A stretch of 64,000 nt of DNA, from assembly GCF_050296195.1 (NCBI RefSeq), contig NZ_JBNKRB010000045.1. The stretch is one strand, 5' to 3'. Within the stretch, counting starts at the first letter, position 1; every line of letters starts with the position of its first letter. Shown piece after piece: positions 26,336 to 35,121 of this stretch. Below the pieces are notes generated by a model. That model saw only the letters and a list, made by a program, of their open reading frames with translations. It was not told the origin of the DNA and searched no databases. The translations under genes and the position numbers were made by a program. This DNA is from Gynuella sp050296195. Its GTDB lineage: Bacteria > Pseudomonadota > Gammaproteobacteria > Pseudomonadales > Natronospirillaceae.

Positions 26336-28216
26336 CTACACATTCTGTTCAAGCGGTGCCAATGAAGGCATAGTCGTCGTTGCCAAATCGGCCTCAACTC
26401 GGTTTCGCCCACCGGATTTTGCCGCATACAGTGCTTCATCTGCCCTCTGAATCAACTGCTTCAACGCAGTTTTATGCATCCCGGGCTGGGTACTGGCCAC
26501 GCCAATGCTAACCGTCAAATGAATACTAAGATCACTATTGCCGAATGCCCGGTGTTCGACCGAAGCACGAATGGCTTCTGCAATGCCGGCAGCAATATCA
26601 ATATCCGCCCCCGGCAAAACCACCATGAACTCCTCTCCTCCCCAGCGTCCCATAAAGTCATGAGTACGCAGCTTGGTTATCGGAATCACCTTCGCCAGAT
26701 GCATCAATGCCTGATCTCCAATTAAATGACCATATTGGTCATTCAGCTTTTTAAAGTGATCGGCATCAATGAGTAAAACTGAAATCATTTCGTGATCATC
26801 AGTACAACGACGCCAAGCCTGTTCAAGTTTTTGCTCCAGCCCCTTACGGTTCAACACCCCGGTCAGATGATCAATAACCGCTGCCTGCTCTGCCTGTTCA
26901 CGCTGTCGAACCAATTTCTGGTTGTCATTCAACAGGCGAATTTCATTACTCACCGAGTTGGCAAACTGCTTGGCCAGCAATTGCGAGTGAACTAACAAAA
27001 ACAGCAGCATGGCATACACCAGCAATATATATTCTGTTACATAAAATACGTAACCGGGGTCCAGGCTTAACAGCAGATCATTGACGGCTCCGACAACCAA
27101 CAGGATAAAAATAGCCAGCGACAAACGGGCGCCGGTAAAGCGCTGGATTGAAGCTCTGACCAACAAATACAGAATTACCAGCATATTCAACACCAGCCAC
27201 ACCTCCTCAGCAGGCAATATCAGATATGCCAACCAGTCCGCTGGGGTCAGAAAGATACTCAGGGTCAGTACCAGTGATCCCGTCCAGGAACACTGCAGCA
27301 AACGTTGCGGAAACACCTGCCGGAACAGGTACTGGTAAAAATGCAGCCAGATAGAGGCCGGTATCGCAATTGTCGTCAGCTCCAACCGAAACCGCCAAAT
27401 GGCGATAGCATTGCTGGTCCATGAAAACATCTGTTCAAAATATCCGAAACCAACGAAGCATCTGAACGCAACAAACAGACAGGCAACGGCAATTAGCAAT
27501 GAACTGGTATTCTGGCGCCGGTTTAAATAAATCTGCAGGTGATTCAGTGCCATATAAAGCAACGCTCCTATGGCAATACCATGCAGCAAAACCACCAACA
27601 TACGGTAGCGGTTATATCGCTGGCGCAGATCAATGGTCACGGCGGTACGAATACCACCTTTATAAAAGTTAAACTTGGAAACCTGTAATACCAGCCAGTA
27701 ACGTCCCTGAACAGGTGGAAGTGCGAATGACAGATAGTCTGGCGCAACAACATTATGGCGCGGATCGGCCGAGACCTTGCCACCTTCAAACAAATCGATA
27801 ACTTTATGGCCGTCTTCACTGACGAGATAAAAATGAAAGGCTTCGCTGATGCGAATCAACCTCACGACCATAGATTCTGTCAGCGCACCTTCAAAATTTA
27901 ACCGGGTCGCATAAGTGGCAATACCATGATTCATTGGGTCCTTATCAGATACCACGTCATTCCAGATACCGGGTACCGTCACCGTTTGCCAGGGGATAGC
28001 GGGATCAACAACATCGACCGGAGGCAATAATGCATTCCAGTGAAATAGCCAGGTCCCATTTAAGACAATAGGCTGGCGATCGAGAAGCTGCTGACTGACC
28101 TGGAACTCCATCGCTGCCCATAATCGGGATGGTAGCAGCAATAAAATCAAGAAGAGCAATACAGATTTATTGAGAATACATAGCATCGACGGAAGATTAG
28201 TGACCTTGATCACCAT
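26336..28216 (-). CDS. Membrane diguanylate cyclase with DISMED2-like sensor and 7TM region
   Basis: Up to 626 residues; M11 is an alternative start and gives a cleaner signal peptide (MLCILNKSVLLFLILLLLP). An extracytoplasmic beta domain (LNGTWLFHWNALL, PMNHGIATYATRLNF) precedes seven membrane helices and a C-terminal GGDEF domain. The active site is GGEEF in GRWGGEEFMVVLPG, and RTHD five residues before it is an intact inhibitory I-site. It should make cyclic di-GMP under product control. It is a close paralogue of the protein at 31186-33012. The stand-alone position gives no partner. Confidence 0.92.
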   Translation of the reverse strand: MVIKVTNLPSMLCILNKSVLLFLILLLLPSRLWAAMEFQVSQQLLDRQPIVLNGTWLFHWNALLPPVDVVDPAIPWQTVTVPGIWNDVVSDKDPMNHGIATYATRLNFEGALTESMVVRLIRISEAFHFYLVSEDGHKVIDLFEGGKVSADPRHNVVAPDYLSFALPPVQGRYWLVLQVSKFNFYKGGIRTAVTIDLRQRYNRYRMLVVLLHGIAIGALLYMALNHLQIYLNRRQNTSSLLIAVACLFVAFRCFVGFGYFEQMFSWTSNAIAIWRFRLELTTIAIPASIWLHFYQYLFRQVFPQRLLQCSWTGSLVLTLSIFLTPADWLAYLILPAEEVWLVLNMLVILYLLVRASIQRFTGARLSLAIFILLVVGAVNDLLLSLDPGYVFYVTEYILLVYAMLLFLLVHSQLLAKQFANSVSNEIRLLNDNQKLVRQREQAEQAAVIDHLTGVLNRKGLEQKLEQAWRRCTDDHEMISVLLIDADHFKKLNDQYGHLIGDQALMHLAKVIPITKLRTHDFMGRWGGEEFMVVLPGADIDIAAGIAEAIRASVEHRAFGNSDLSIHLTVSIGVASTQPGMHKTALKQLIQRADEALYAAKSGGRNRVEADLATTTMPSLAPLEQNV

Positions 28217-28326
28217 AAAAACGTGATTGTATCAACATTTTCCCACCAATATGAGTTGAAACTGACAGAAACTGCATTGCTTTTGACCGATATCTAACCA
28301 ACCGGCAATATTAGAGGGGAAAAACC

Positions 28327-28474
28327 TAAGGGGCCTCTGAAAAATAGGAATAGTTTTGATGCAGGCAAGGAAGCACCACTCGCTACACCGCAATTTACGG
28401 GCGTAAATGAGGATGTGAGACGGAGGCTGACAACGTCCTGCATGAAAATAGGCCATTTTTCAAAGGTTCCCTAA
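28327..28474. repeat. Miniature inverted-repeat element, IS5-group-like, with CTAA duplication
   Basis: The element occupies 28331-28470. Its left end GGGGCCTCTGAAAAATAGG and the reverse complement of its right end, GGAACCTTTGAAAAATGG, match at most positions. CTAA is present on both sides (28327-28330 and 28471-28474), fitting the YTAR target duplication of IS5-group elements. The 140-bp interior has no transposase. The same end sequence recurs at 12425 and 21530. Confidence 0.65.
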
Positions 28475-28564
28475 ATTAGAGCATTAATCCAAACGGTCCT
28501 TGCCTCTTGTCCAATCGCTCCACGAATATCCTGTTGTGTTGCAAACTTCATGGTAGAGAGTTCA

Positions 28565-28777
28565 CTAGTGTAGTGTCTTGAATAAAGCCTATATTAAAAA
28601 AGCACCTCAAGATGTTCACAGGCAATGATCATTCCCATGTCAGGAACTGGAACGAAGCGGTGGGCGTCTTGAGGATTTCTCGAAGAGTGGGATGCCGTTG
28701 GCTGAACTTAACGTAGAGTTGTGAAGTGAATTCGGCGGCCCATTTAAATATGCGTTTTATTTGAGACACGACACTAG
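28565..28777. repeat. Second miniature element with 22-bp terminal inverted repeats
   Basis: CTAGTGTAGTGTCTTGAATAAAG... at the left (28565-28587) is repeated in inverse form at the right as TAGTGTCGTGTCTCAAATAAA (28756-28776). TA dinucleotides border both ends. The minus strand inside has a start-less open stretch (RIFKWAAEFTSQLYV, then RHPTLREILKTPTASF, then stop), probably a remnant of the parental element's gene. The family is not identified. It abuts the promoter region of the FUSC gene. Confidence 0.55.
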
Positions 28778-28826
28778 AGCTGGCACGGATCATAAACAAA
28801 CGCTGCCTATTTGTTACACTTACCTA

Positions 28827-31019
28827 ATGGTAATGACCATCCAGAGGTTTCAAACGAACGTGCAGTGGTTGCAGACATTACGCCGCTATTGGGCAAACAA
28901 AACGATCAATTACAGCTTTTTGATTCTGGTGACCTTACTGGGAGTGGTGATACCCGCCTGGTACTGGCACCACATTCACCTCATCATCCCACTGATCCTG
29001 GGTATTATTGCGGCAGCACTGGCAGAGAGTGACGATAGCTTCAGTGGAAGAATCAAAGCTCTTCTACTGACCCTATGCTGCTTTGCCCTGGCGGCGTTCT
29101 CAGTCGAATTGCTGTTTGATTACCCAATGCTCTTTGCCATCGGTCTTTTCAGTTCTACCTTTGGTTTCATTGTTTTAGGGTCACTGGGTCCAAAATACAG
29201 CAGCATTGCATTCGGTTCCCTATTGCTGGCCATCTACACGATGATCGGCGCACACCAAAGTACGAACCTGTGGTTTCAACCGGTCATGCTGCTTTCTGGT
29301 GCAGCCTGGTACTATCTGGTATCAATGACCTGGCAGATCATCTGGCCAATGCAGCCGGTGCAGCAAAGCCTTTCCAGTGTATTTTTGGATCTGGCGGATT
29401 ACATTGATGTCAAAGCCGAATTATTTCACCCAGTCAACAACCTGATTCCTCAGCCGTTACGGATCAAAGAAGCCAAACTTAATGTCAGTACAGTGCAGTC
29501 ACTCAATAACTGCAAAGCGACCTTTCTCTCACGATCAAAACGAGGTCGCATTGGCGGTCCGAGTGATCGTTTTCTGAATATTTATTTTATCGCCCAGGAC
29601 ATCCACGAAAGAGTCAGTTCCACTCACTATCGCTATCAGGACCTGGCCCGCGCCTTTGAACGCTCAGACATTTTGTTCCGTTTTCAGCATTTGTTGCAGA
29701 TACACGCACAGTGCTGCCGCGACATCGCCCATGCCATCAGAATGGGACGTCCATACACACACAGCACTAAAGCCGTTCAGGCACTGGAAGAACTCATAAG
29801 CTCCATGAGCTACCTGAAAGGCCAACAAAACCCCGGACCAAAAAACCTGATTACCCAGCTGACATATCTGTTCGACAACGTCGCCATGATCAGCAGTCAG
29901 ATCGAAAATCTGAACAACCCTGATGCCCGACACACAGACGAAGGGGTTCTTAACGACACAAATCCACACACCATCCGCACAATGTGGCAGCGAATCAACA
30001 GTCACTTGAACAGGGATTCACAGATATTTCGCCATGCAGTTCGCTTATCGATAGCTCTGACCGTTGGTTACGGCATCATACAGGCCCTGGGGCTGGAGCG
30101 GGGGTACTGGATTATGTTGACCACTCTGTTTGTATGTCAGCCCAACTACAGTGCTACCCGGAAGAAACTGATCAATCGTGTCATTGGCACCATTGCCGGC
30201 CTGTTGATTGGAGCATTTTTACTGACGGTATTTCCATCTCATGAAAGTCAACTGGTCTTCATCGTTATCTCAGGAGTACTGTTCTTTGCCTTCCGCCTGA
30301 ATAACTACGGTTATGCAACCGGGTTTATTACCTTGCTTGTGTTGTTCTGCTTTAATCAGCTCGGTGAAGGTTATGCTGTAGTTCTGCCTCGACTGGCAGA
30401 TACACTGATGGGATGCGCGCTGGCGGTTATCGCTGTCACTAGAATACTGCCGGACTGGCATGCGCGCCGATTATATAAAGTACTGGCTGATGCGGTGAAT
30501 GCCAACAAAGATTATCTGGCACAGATTATCGAACAATATCTGAACGGAAAAAAAGATAATCTGAACTATCGTATCGCTCGCCGTTATGCCCACAATCAGG
30601 ATGCTAATTTGTCCGTCTCCATCAGCAACATGTTGTCTGAACCAGACAAATACATCACCTCAGTTGAGGAAAGTTTTCGCTTTTTAACATTGAATCACGC
30701 CATGCTGGGTTATATTTCTGCGCTCGGAGCACACCGAACAAAACTTATACAGGCTCCTGCCCACCAGCTGGTCATCGACAGTCATAACCTGATCCACAGC
30801 CACCTGGAAACATTGCATAAACAACTTAGCAGTAAAGAGCACAATATGGACCTGAATGCGATTGGCCAAAGCGAACTGGAGCAACGACTCAATGAATGGC
30901 GCGATGAAGATGAAGGCTCAACCAGACTGGTTTTGCAGCAGTTGCAACTGATCTATCGCCTGCTGCCCGAACTGCATACATTAGCGGAAAAAATAGCAGG
31001 AACAGGAAACAATATCTAA
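28827..31019 (+). CDS. YccS/YhfK-type FUSC family inner-membrane protein
   Basis: About 730 residues from the ATG at 28827. The frame is open from 28761, but that stretch lies in the terminal repeat of a miniature element and gives no sensible protein. Two blocks of hydrophobic helices (about 20-175 and 405-520) flank a soluble middle domain and a C-terminal cytoplasmic domain. Conserved landmarks include SLSSVFLDLADYIDVKAELF and QPNYSATRKKLINRVIGT. FUSC proteins are thought to export aromatic acids or related compounds. No start-proximal Shine-Dalgarno is evident. It lies between two paralogous diguanylate cyclases. Confidence 0.88.
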   Translation: MVMTIQRFQTNVQWLQTLRRYWANKTINYSFLILVTLLGVVIPAWYWHHIHLIIPLILGIIAAALAESDDSFSGRIKALLLTLCCFALAAFSVELLFDYPMLFAIGLFSSTFGFIVLGSLGPKYSSIAFGSLLLAIYTMIGAHQSTNLWFQPVMLLSGAAWYYLVSMTWQIIWPMQPVQQSLSSVFLDLADYIDVKAELFHPVNNLIPQPLRIKEAKLNVSTVQSLNNCKATFLSRSKRGRIGGPSDRFLNIYFIAQDIHERVSSTHYRYQDLARAFERSDILFRFQHLLQIHAQCCRDIAHAIRMGRPYTHSTKAVQALEELISSMSYLKGQQNPGPKNLITQLTYLFDNVAMISSQIENLNNPDARHTDEGVLNDTNPHTIRTMWQRINSHLNRDSQIFRHAVRLSIALTVGYGIIQALGLERGYWIMLTTLFVCQPNYSATRKKLINRVIGTIAGLLIGAFLLTVFPSHESQLVFIVISGVLFFAFRLNNYGYATGFITLLVLFCFNQLGEGYAVVLPRLADTLMGCALAVIAVTRILPDWHARRLYKVLADAVNANKDYLAQIIEQYLNGKKDNLNYRIARRYAHNQDANLSVSISNMLSEPDKYITSVEESFRFLTLNHAMLGYISALGAHRTKLIQAPAHQLVIDSHNLIHSHLETLHKQLSSKEHNMDLNAIGQSELEQRLNEWRDEDEGSTRLVLQQLQLIYRLLPELHTLAEKIAGTGNNI

Positions 31020-31185
31020 CCATGCTTCACGTTTAAGCTTTATATGTGCCCCCAAACACTATTCGTCATACAGGTGAAGCAGGTTGCGTTAGGCCACTCT
31101 TCGATTTAACAACCACAGCCTAAAAAACGGCCAATTGCTGATGCTTAATTCAGATGCTTCACAATGCATACGGAAAATCCATCTA

Positions 31186-33012
31186 TTAATGGGTATGCAA
31201 TAAATCGGAATACACACAGATCTGATTCCGACCTCTCGCTTTTGCCTCGTATAAGGCTTCGTCGGCCTGCTGGATGATCGCTTTCCAGCTACCATCACCC
31301 GGTTGAGGAGTTAGATTTGACACACCGATACTGACCGTGAAACGTATGTGTTCATTCTCAAAATTCAACACCGCCTTTTCAACACTATCGCGAATGATTT
31401 CGGCAACCTCTGCCGCCGCCTGGACCACCGCCCCTGGCATCACAACCATGAATTCTTCTCCTCCCCAACGACCATGAAAATCATTGCTGCGCAACATCAG
31501 TCCACGCATGACCGATGCCAGAAAGACAAGTGCATAATCCCCTTTCAGGTGGCCATAACGATCGTTCAGCTGTTTGAAATAATCAGCATCGATGATCAAT
31601 AAAGACAAACAGGTTTGTTCGCGAATGCAGGTGTTCCAGGCTTGATCCAGGCGAACCTCAAGGCCTTTACGATTGAGTACTCCGGTCAGGTGATCAATGG
31701 TAGCTTCGCGCTCCGCTGCTTCACGTTCACGAGTCAGTTTACGGTTGTCATGGATCAACCTGATTTCATTCTGAATCGCAATCGCATAACGTCGGGCCAG
31801 CAATTGCGCATGCAATAATAGAAACAGCAACATGGCATATTCGGTAATGTACAAATCATAATGAGCGGTTCGGGTGGAAATCAGATCATTGATAACCCCT
31901 ATTGAAACAATCCCAAAAGATACCAACGCGACTACGGCATCAGGACGTCGCAGCTTAATTGCCCGTAACACCGAGTAGCTAATTCCCACCATATTGATCA
32001 GCAACCACATCTGTTCTGCCGGCAGAATGACATAAGCCAACCAGTCCGGGGTGATAACCAACACAGCCAGAGTCAGCAGAATGGAACCTGTCCAGGAAAG
32101 CTGCACCACCCAGCGGGGCAGCACGCCACTAAATAAAACATGATAAAAATGCAGCCAGATCGTGGCCGGAAGAACCACTGTTAGCAACTCCAACCGGAAA
32201 CGCCAGATCGCAACAATATTACTGGGTTGCGAGAAAAAGCCCTCAAAATAGCCGTAACCGACCAGGCTGCGAAGTGCAACAAACAAACACGCCAGGGACA
32301 GCAGTAACGAACTGGTGGACTGTCGCCGGTTAATAAAAATCTGCAGATGATTCAATGCCATATAGATCAGCGCGCCAATGACAATTCCGTGGGTCAGTGG
32401 CCGATAGACACCCAGGCGTTCACGCCGCTGATTGATATCAATGGTAACCGGAGAACGAATGCCACCCTTGTAGTAAATGAACTTCGACACCTGCAATACC
32501 AGCCAGTAATGACCTTCTGCTTGTGGTAAGGCAAACGACAGATAATCCGGGGCCACCACATGTCCCTCTGGCTGCCCGGATAGACGACCACCTTCAAACA
32601 TACTGATGACTTCTGTGCCATCAGCCCGGACCAGATAGCCTTTGAATGCTTCGCTGACGCGCACAAAGTTGATCGTCAGGTCTTGCTGCAGGTCTGAGTG
32701 AAAATTCAGTCGGACAGCAAAAGTGGCAACGCCATGATTCATTGGACTCCCCTCATCCACCAAGTCATTCCATACACCAGGAACGTTGACCATTTGCCAT
32801 TGAATATCAGGATCGGTAACCTGCGTTGGATTCACCAGCCGGCCCCAATGAAACTGCCAATGTCCATTCAGCGACAGGGCATGTTCTGCCAGTACTGTTG
32901 GGTCAATCTCAAATTCATCGGCCATCCGAAGATCGATCGCCCGAAGAAAGGGAGAGCCCAGAATCAGAATTAAAAGAAAAAATACGCGCATGGCCGCCTG
33001 GATAGTCATCAA
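31186..33012 (-). CDS. Membrane diguanylate cyclase, paralogue of 26336-28216
   Basis: 608 residues with the same order as its paralogue: signal peptide (VFFLLILILGSPFLRA), DISMED2-like beta domain (LNGHWQFHWGRLV, PMNHGVATFAVRLNF), seven membrane helices and GGDEF. The active site is GGEEF in GRWGGEEFMVVMPG, and the I-site RSND lies five residues before it. The two proteins align along their length without large gaps, so they arose by duplication. They probably answer related but distinct ligands, because the sensor half has diverged more than the cyclase half. A G10 tract lies 80 bp upstream. Confidence 0.92.
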   Translation of the reverse strand: MMTIQAAMRVFFLLILILGSPFLRAIDLRMADEFEIDPTVLAEHALSLNGHWQFHWGRLVNPTQVTDPDIQWQMVNVPGVWNDLVDEGSPMNHGVATFAVRLNFHSDLQQDLTINFVRVSEAFKGYLVRADGTEVISMFEGGRLSGQPEGHVVAPDYLSFALPQAEGHYWLVLQVSKFIYYKGGIRSPVTIDINQRRERLGVYRPLTHGIVIGALIYMALNHLQIFINRRQSTSSLLLSLACLFVALRSLVGYGYFEGFFSQPSNIVAIWRFRLELLTVVLPATIWLHFYHVLFSGVLPRWVVQLSWTGSILLTLAVLVITPDWLAYVILPAEQMWLLINMVGISYSVLRAIKLRRPDAVVALVSFGIVSIGVINDLISTRTAHYDLYITEYAMLLFLLLHAQLLARRYAIAIQNEIRLIHDNRKLTREREAAEREATIDHLTGVLNRKGLEVRLDQAWNTCIREQTCLSLLIIDADYFKQLNDRYGHLKGDYALVFLASVMRGLMLRSNDFHGRWGGEEFMVVMPGAVVQAAAEVAEIIRDSVEKAVLNFENEHIRFTVSIGVSNLTPQPGDGSWKAIIQQADEALYEAKARGRNQICVYSDLLHTH

Positions 33013-33091
33013 TCCAACTACTATTCAGATTAGACTAATAATTACATTGGCAGTGTTGTTATTTAAGGAATCAGTAATCTGTATCGATTAA

Positions 33092-33101
33092 GGGGGGGGG
33101 G
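33092..33101 (+). repeat. Homopolymeric G10 tract upstream of the diguanylate cyclase gene
   Basis: Ten consecutive G lie on the plus strand (C10 on the coding strand of the 31186-33012 gene), 80 bp upstream of its start and 85 bp beyond the 3' end of the TPR cyclase. Such tracts slip during replication and can alter promoter spacing. No other tract of this length is visible in the window. Confidence 0.8.
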
Positions 33102-33185
33102 TGACCGGCACTCCCAAAAACGGGCTAACGAGAGGGACAAAAACGGGTCTTCACTGAAAACACCCAATACGGCTGACGAATAATC

Positions 33186-34865
33186 TCACGGCGACGCTGT
33201 AACCACCCGATTCCGACCACTATTTTTGGCTTCATACAAGGCCTGATCTGCCCGTTCGACAATCGCCTCCAGCCCATCATCTGAGTGGCGTTGACTCAGA
33301 CCAATGGAAATGGTCATCGATTTGTCCGCTTCCAGCTTACAATCGATATCATGCATGAGCTCCTGGCGAATTTGCTCACACGCCTCATAGCAACTGTCCA
33401 ATTGCCGGCCCATGAACAGAATCAGAAACTCTTCCCCACCATGGCGGGACACAATGGCTTTTGGCGGAAGGCTGTTTTGTATCAACTGGGCCAGATGATG
33501 CAACAGCACATCACCGCGCTGATGCCCGTAGGTGTCGTTGATGTTCTTAAAGTGATCCACATCGACCAGAGCCACACAAAACATCTCTGACCCTTTGACC
33601 GCCTCTCGCAGTGTTTTCATCATGAAACGGCGATTGTGGATATTGGTTAGGTCGTCAATGTGAATTTTTTGGTTCAGCTCATCAATCATTTGTCTGAGAG
33701 CCTGCTTTTCAGCCTCGCTCTCTTCTTGGCGAATGCGGTCCAGCTCCGCCTGCATACGGGTTCGTTCAAGCTCCCGTCGGGCATCACTCAACTCACTCAC
33801 AGATGTCATCAGTTTCGCCCGCGATGCAGCCACACTGGAGCGCTGCTCACGCTCCATCTGGTGATAGCGCTTATAGTGACTGAAGGCCTTTTCCATCAGA
33901 CCAATCTGCTGACAGGCCTGGGAAATTTCCAGATGGGTATGCAGAATAGTCAACCGATCATCCTGTTCAATCAATGCTGGCAGGATGTCTTCATAAATAT
34001 CTATCGCCCCCTGCACATCACCATGCATCCAGGCGATTCTCGCCAAAAGCAATTCTGCATCCAGCTCCAGACCCTGAAACCCATGCTGCCTGGCCAGATT
34101 ACCCGACAACAGAATGTTGTGCTGGGCTCCACTGAAGTCACCACTGTAGGCTTGTAACGCGCCATAGTTGGCCAGAATCAAAGCCTCGCGATAGGGGTTT
34201 TGGGACTGGCGTGCAAGTTTCAACGCCTGCTGCGCATACAGCAAGCCTTCGCTGGCCACAGCGGTTGCCTGCTCGGCCAACTGCGGTTGTTTATGTGACA
34301 GCAATTCGCGTACGTACAGGACGCTGAAATCAGCGAGATTATTCAGAACACAAAACCGGGCTTCGATATCAAGTTGCTGAGACAGAACCAGCGCCTGGAG
34401 CATAAATTTTTTGGCTTCTTCGTGCTTTTCGAGATGCTCCAGCACGACACCGATACGGTTGTAGGCCCAGAACAGCAATGCCGGATTCTGTCTGGTACGG
34501 GCATATTCCATACTACGGGTAAGGTTCTCGAGCGCTTCGTCCATCAGGCCCAACTGAATATAAATAACAGCCTGTTCATTCAGCGCACTGGCCAATTGTT
34601 CAATATCATTCTGGCTTTGCCAGATAGAAATGGCCGACCGATAATGCTGAACCGCTTCGTGATAAAGTCCTTGTCGTGGCAATTGCATGGCCAGCAACAT
34701 CTGCGCCCGCCCTTGAATATGGGTCAGACTGTGTTGACGCGCCTGTTCAAGCACTTCAGTGGCCAAGGCAATACCTGCCTTATAGTTTGCCTTGTTACGC
34801 TCACTGTTCGCCTGAGCCAGAGTGGCTTCTAATTGATTGGACAGTGACAGATTGTTCTCCGTCAT
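33186..34865 (-). CDS. Cytoplasmic TPR-repeat diguanylate cyclase
   Basis: 559 residues with no membrane segment. Residues 1-370 are tetratricopeptide repeats (for example GRAQMLLAMQLPRQGLYHEA and AVIYIQLGLMDEALENL). A coiled coil rich in Glu and Arg (RRELERTRMQAELDRIRQEE) leads to a GGDEF domain with GGEEF in SRHGGEEFLILFMG. The RxxD I-site is absent (PPKAI occupies that position), so product inhibition at this site is not expected. TPRs suggest control by a protein partner, not a small ligand. Confidence 0.93.
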   Translation of the reverse strand: MTENNLSLSNQLEATLAQANSERNKANYKAGIALATEVLEQARQHSLTHIQGRAQMLLAMQLPRQGLYHEAVQHYRSAISIWQSQNDIEQLASALNEQAVIYIQLGLMDEALENLTRSMEYARTRQNPALLFWAYNRIGVVLEHLEKHEEAKKFMLQALVLSQQLDIEARFCVLNNLADFSVLYVRELLSHKQPQLAEQATAVASEGLLYAQQALKLARQSQNPYREALILANYGALQAYSGDFSGAQHNILLSGNLARQHGFQGLELDAELLLARIAWMHGDVQGAIDIYEDILPALIEQDDRLTILHTHLEISQACQQIGLMEKAFSHYKRYHQMEREQRSSVAASRAKLMTSVSELSDARRELERTRMQAELDRIRQEESEAEKQALRQMIDELNQKIHIDDLTNIHNRRFMMKTLREAVKGSEMFCVALVDVDHFKNINDTYGHQRGDVLLHHLAQLIQNSLPPKAIVSRHGGEEFLILFMGRQLDSCYEACEQIRQELMHDIDCKLEADKSMTISIGLSQRHSDDGLEAIVERADQALYEAKNSGRNRVVTASP

Positions 34866-35121
34866 TCAGTAGGGTTACCTTTTATCTTGCATAATTGCTG
34901 TAGTTACAAACATTTATTCATGAATAATCATAAATATAGCAGTCGACAGGATAATATCAGGCGAGATTTGAGGCTTTCTGACACCAATTGTTGATCTGGT
35001 GCGCAAATATCCTTTTTTGATAAATAAGGGCAGCATATAAAATGACTACTCCAAAGCCGATGCATCTATGGCCCCGGAGTTGTAACCGGTCGGATGACGA
35101 CTCACCCGACCGGTTGGAAAA

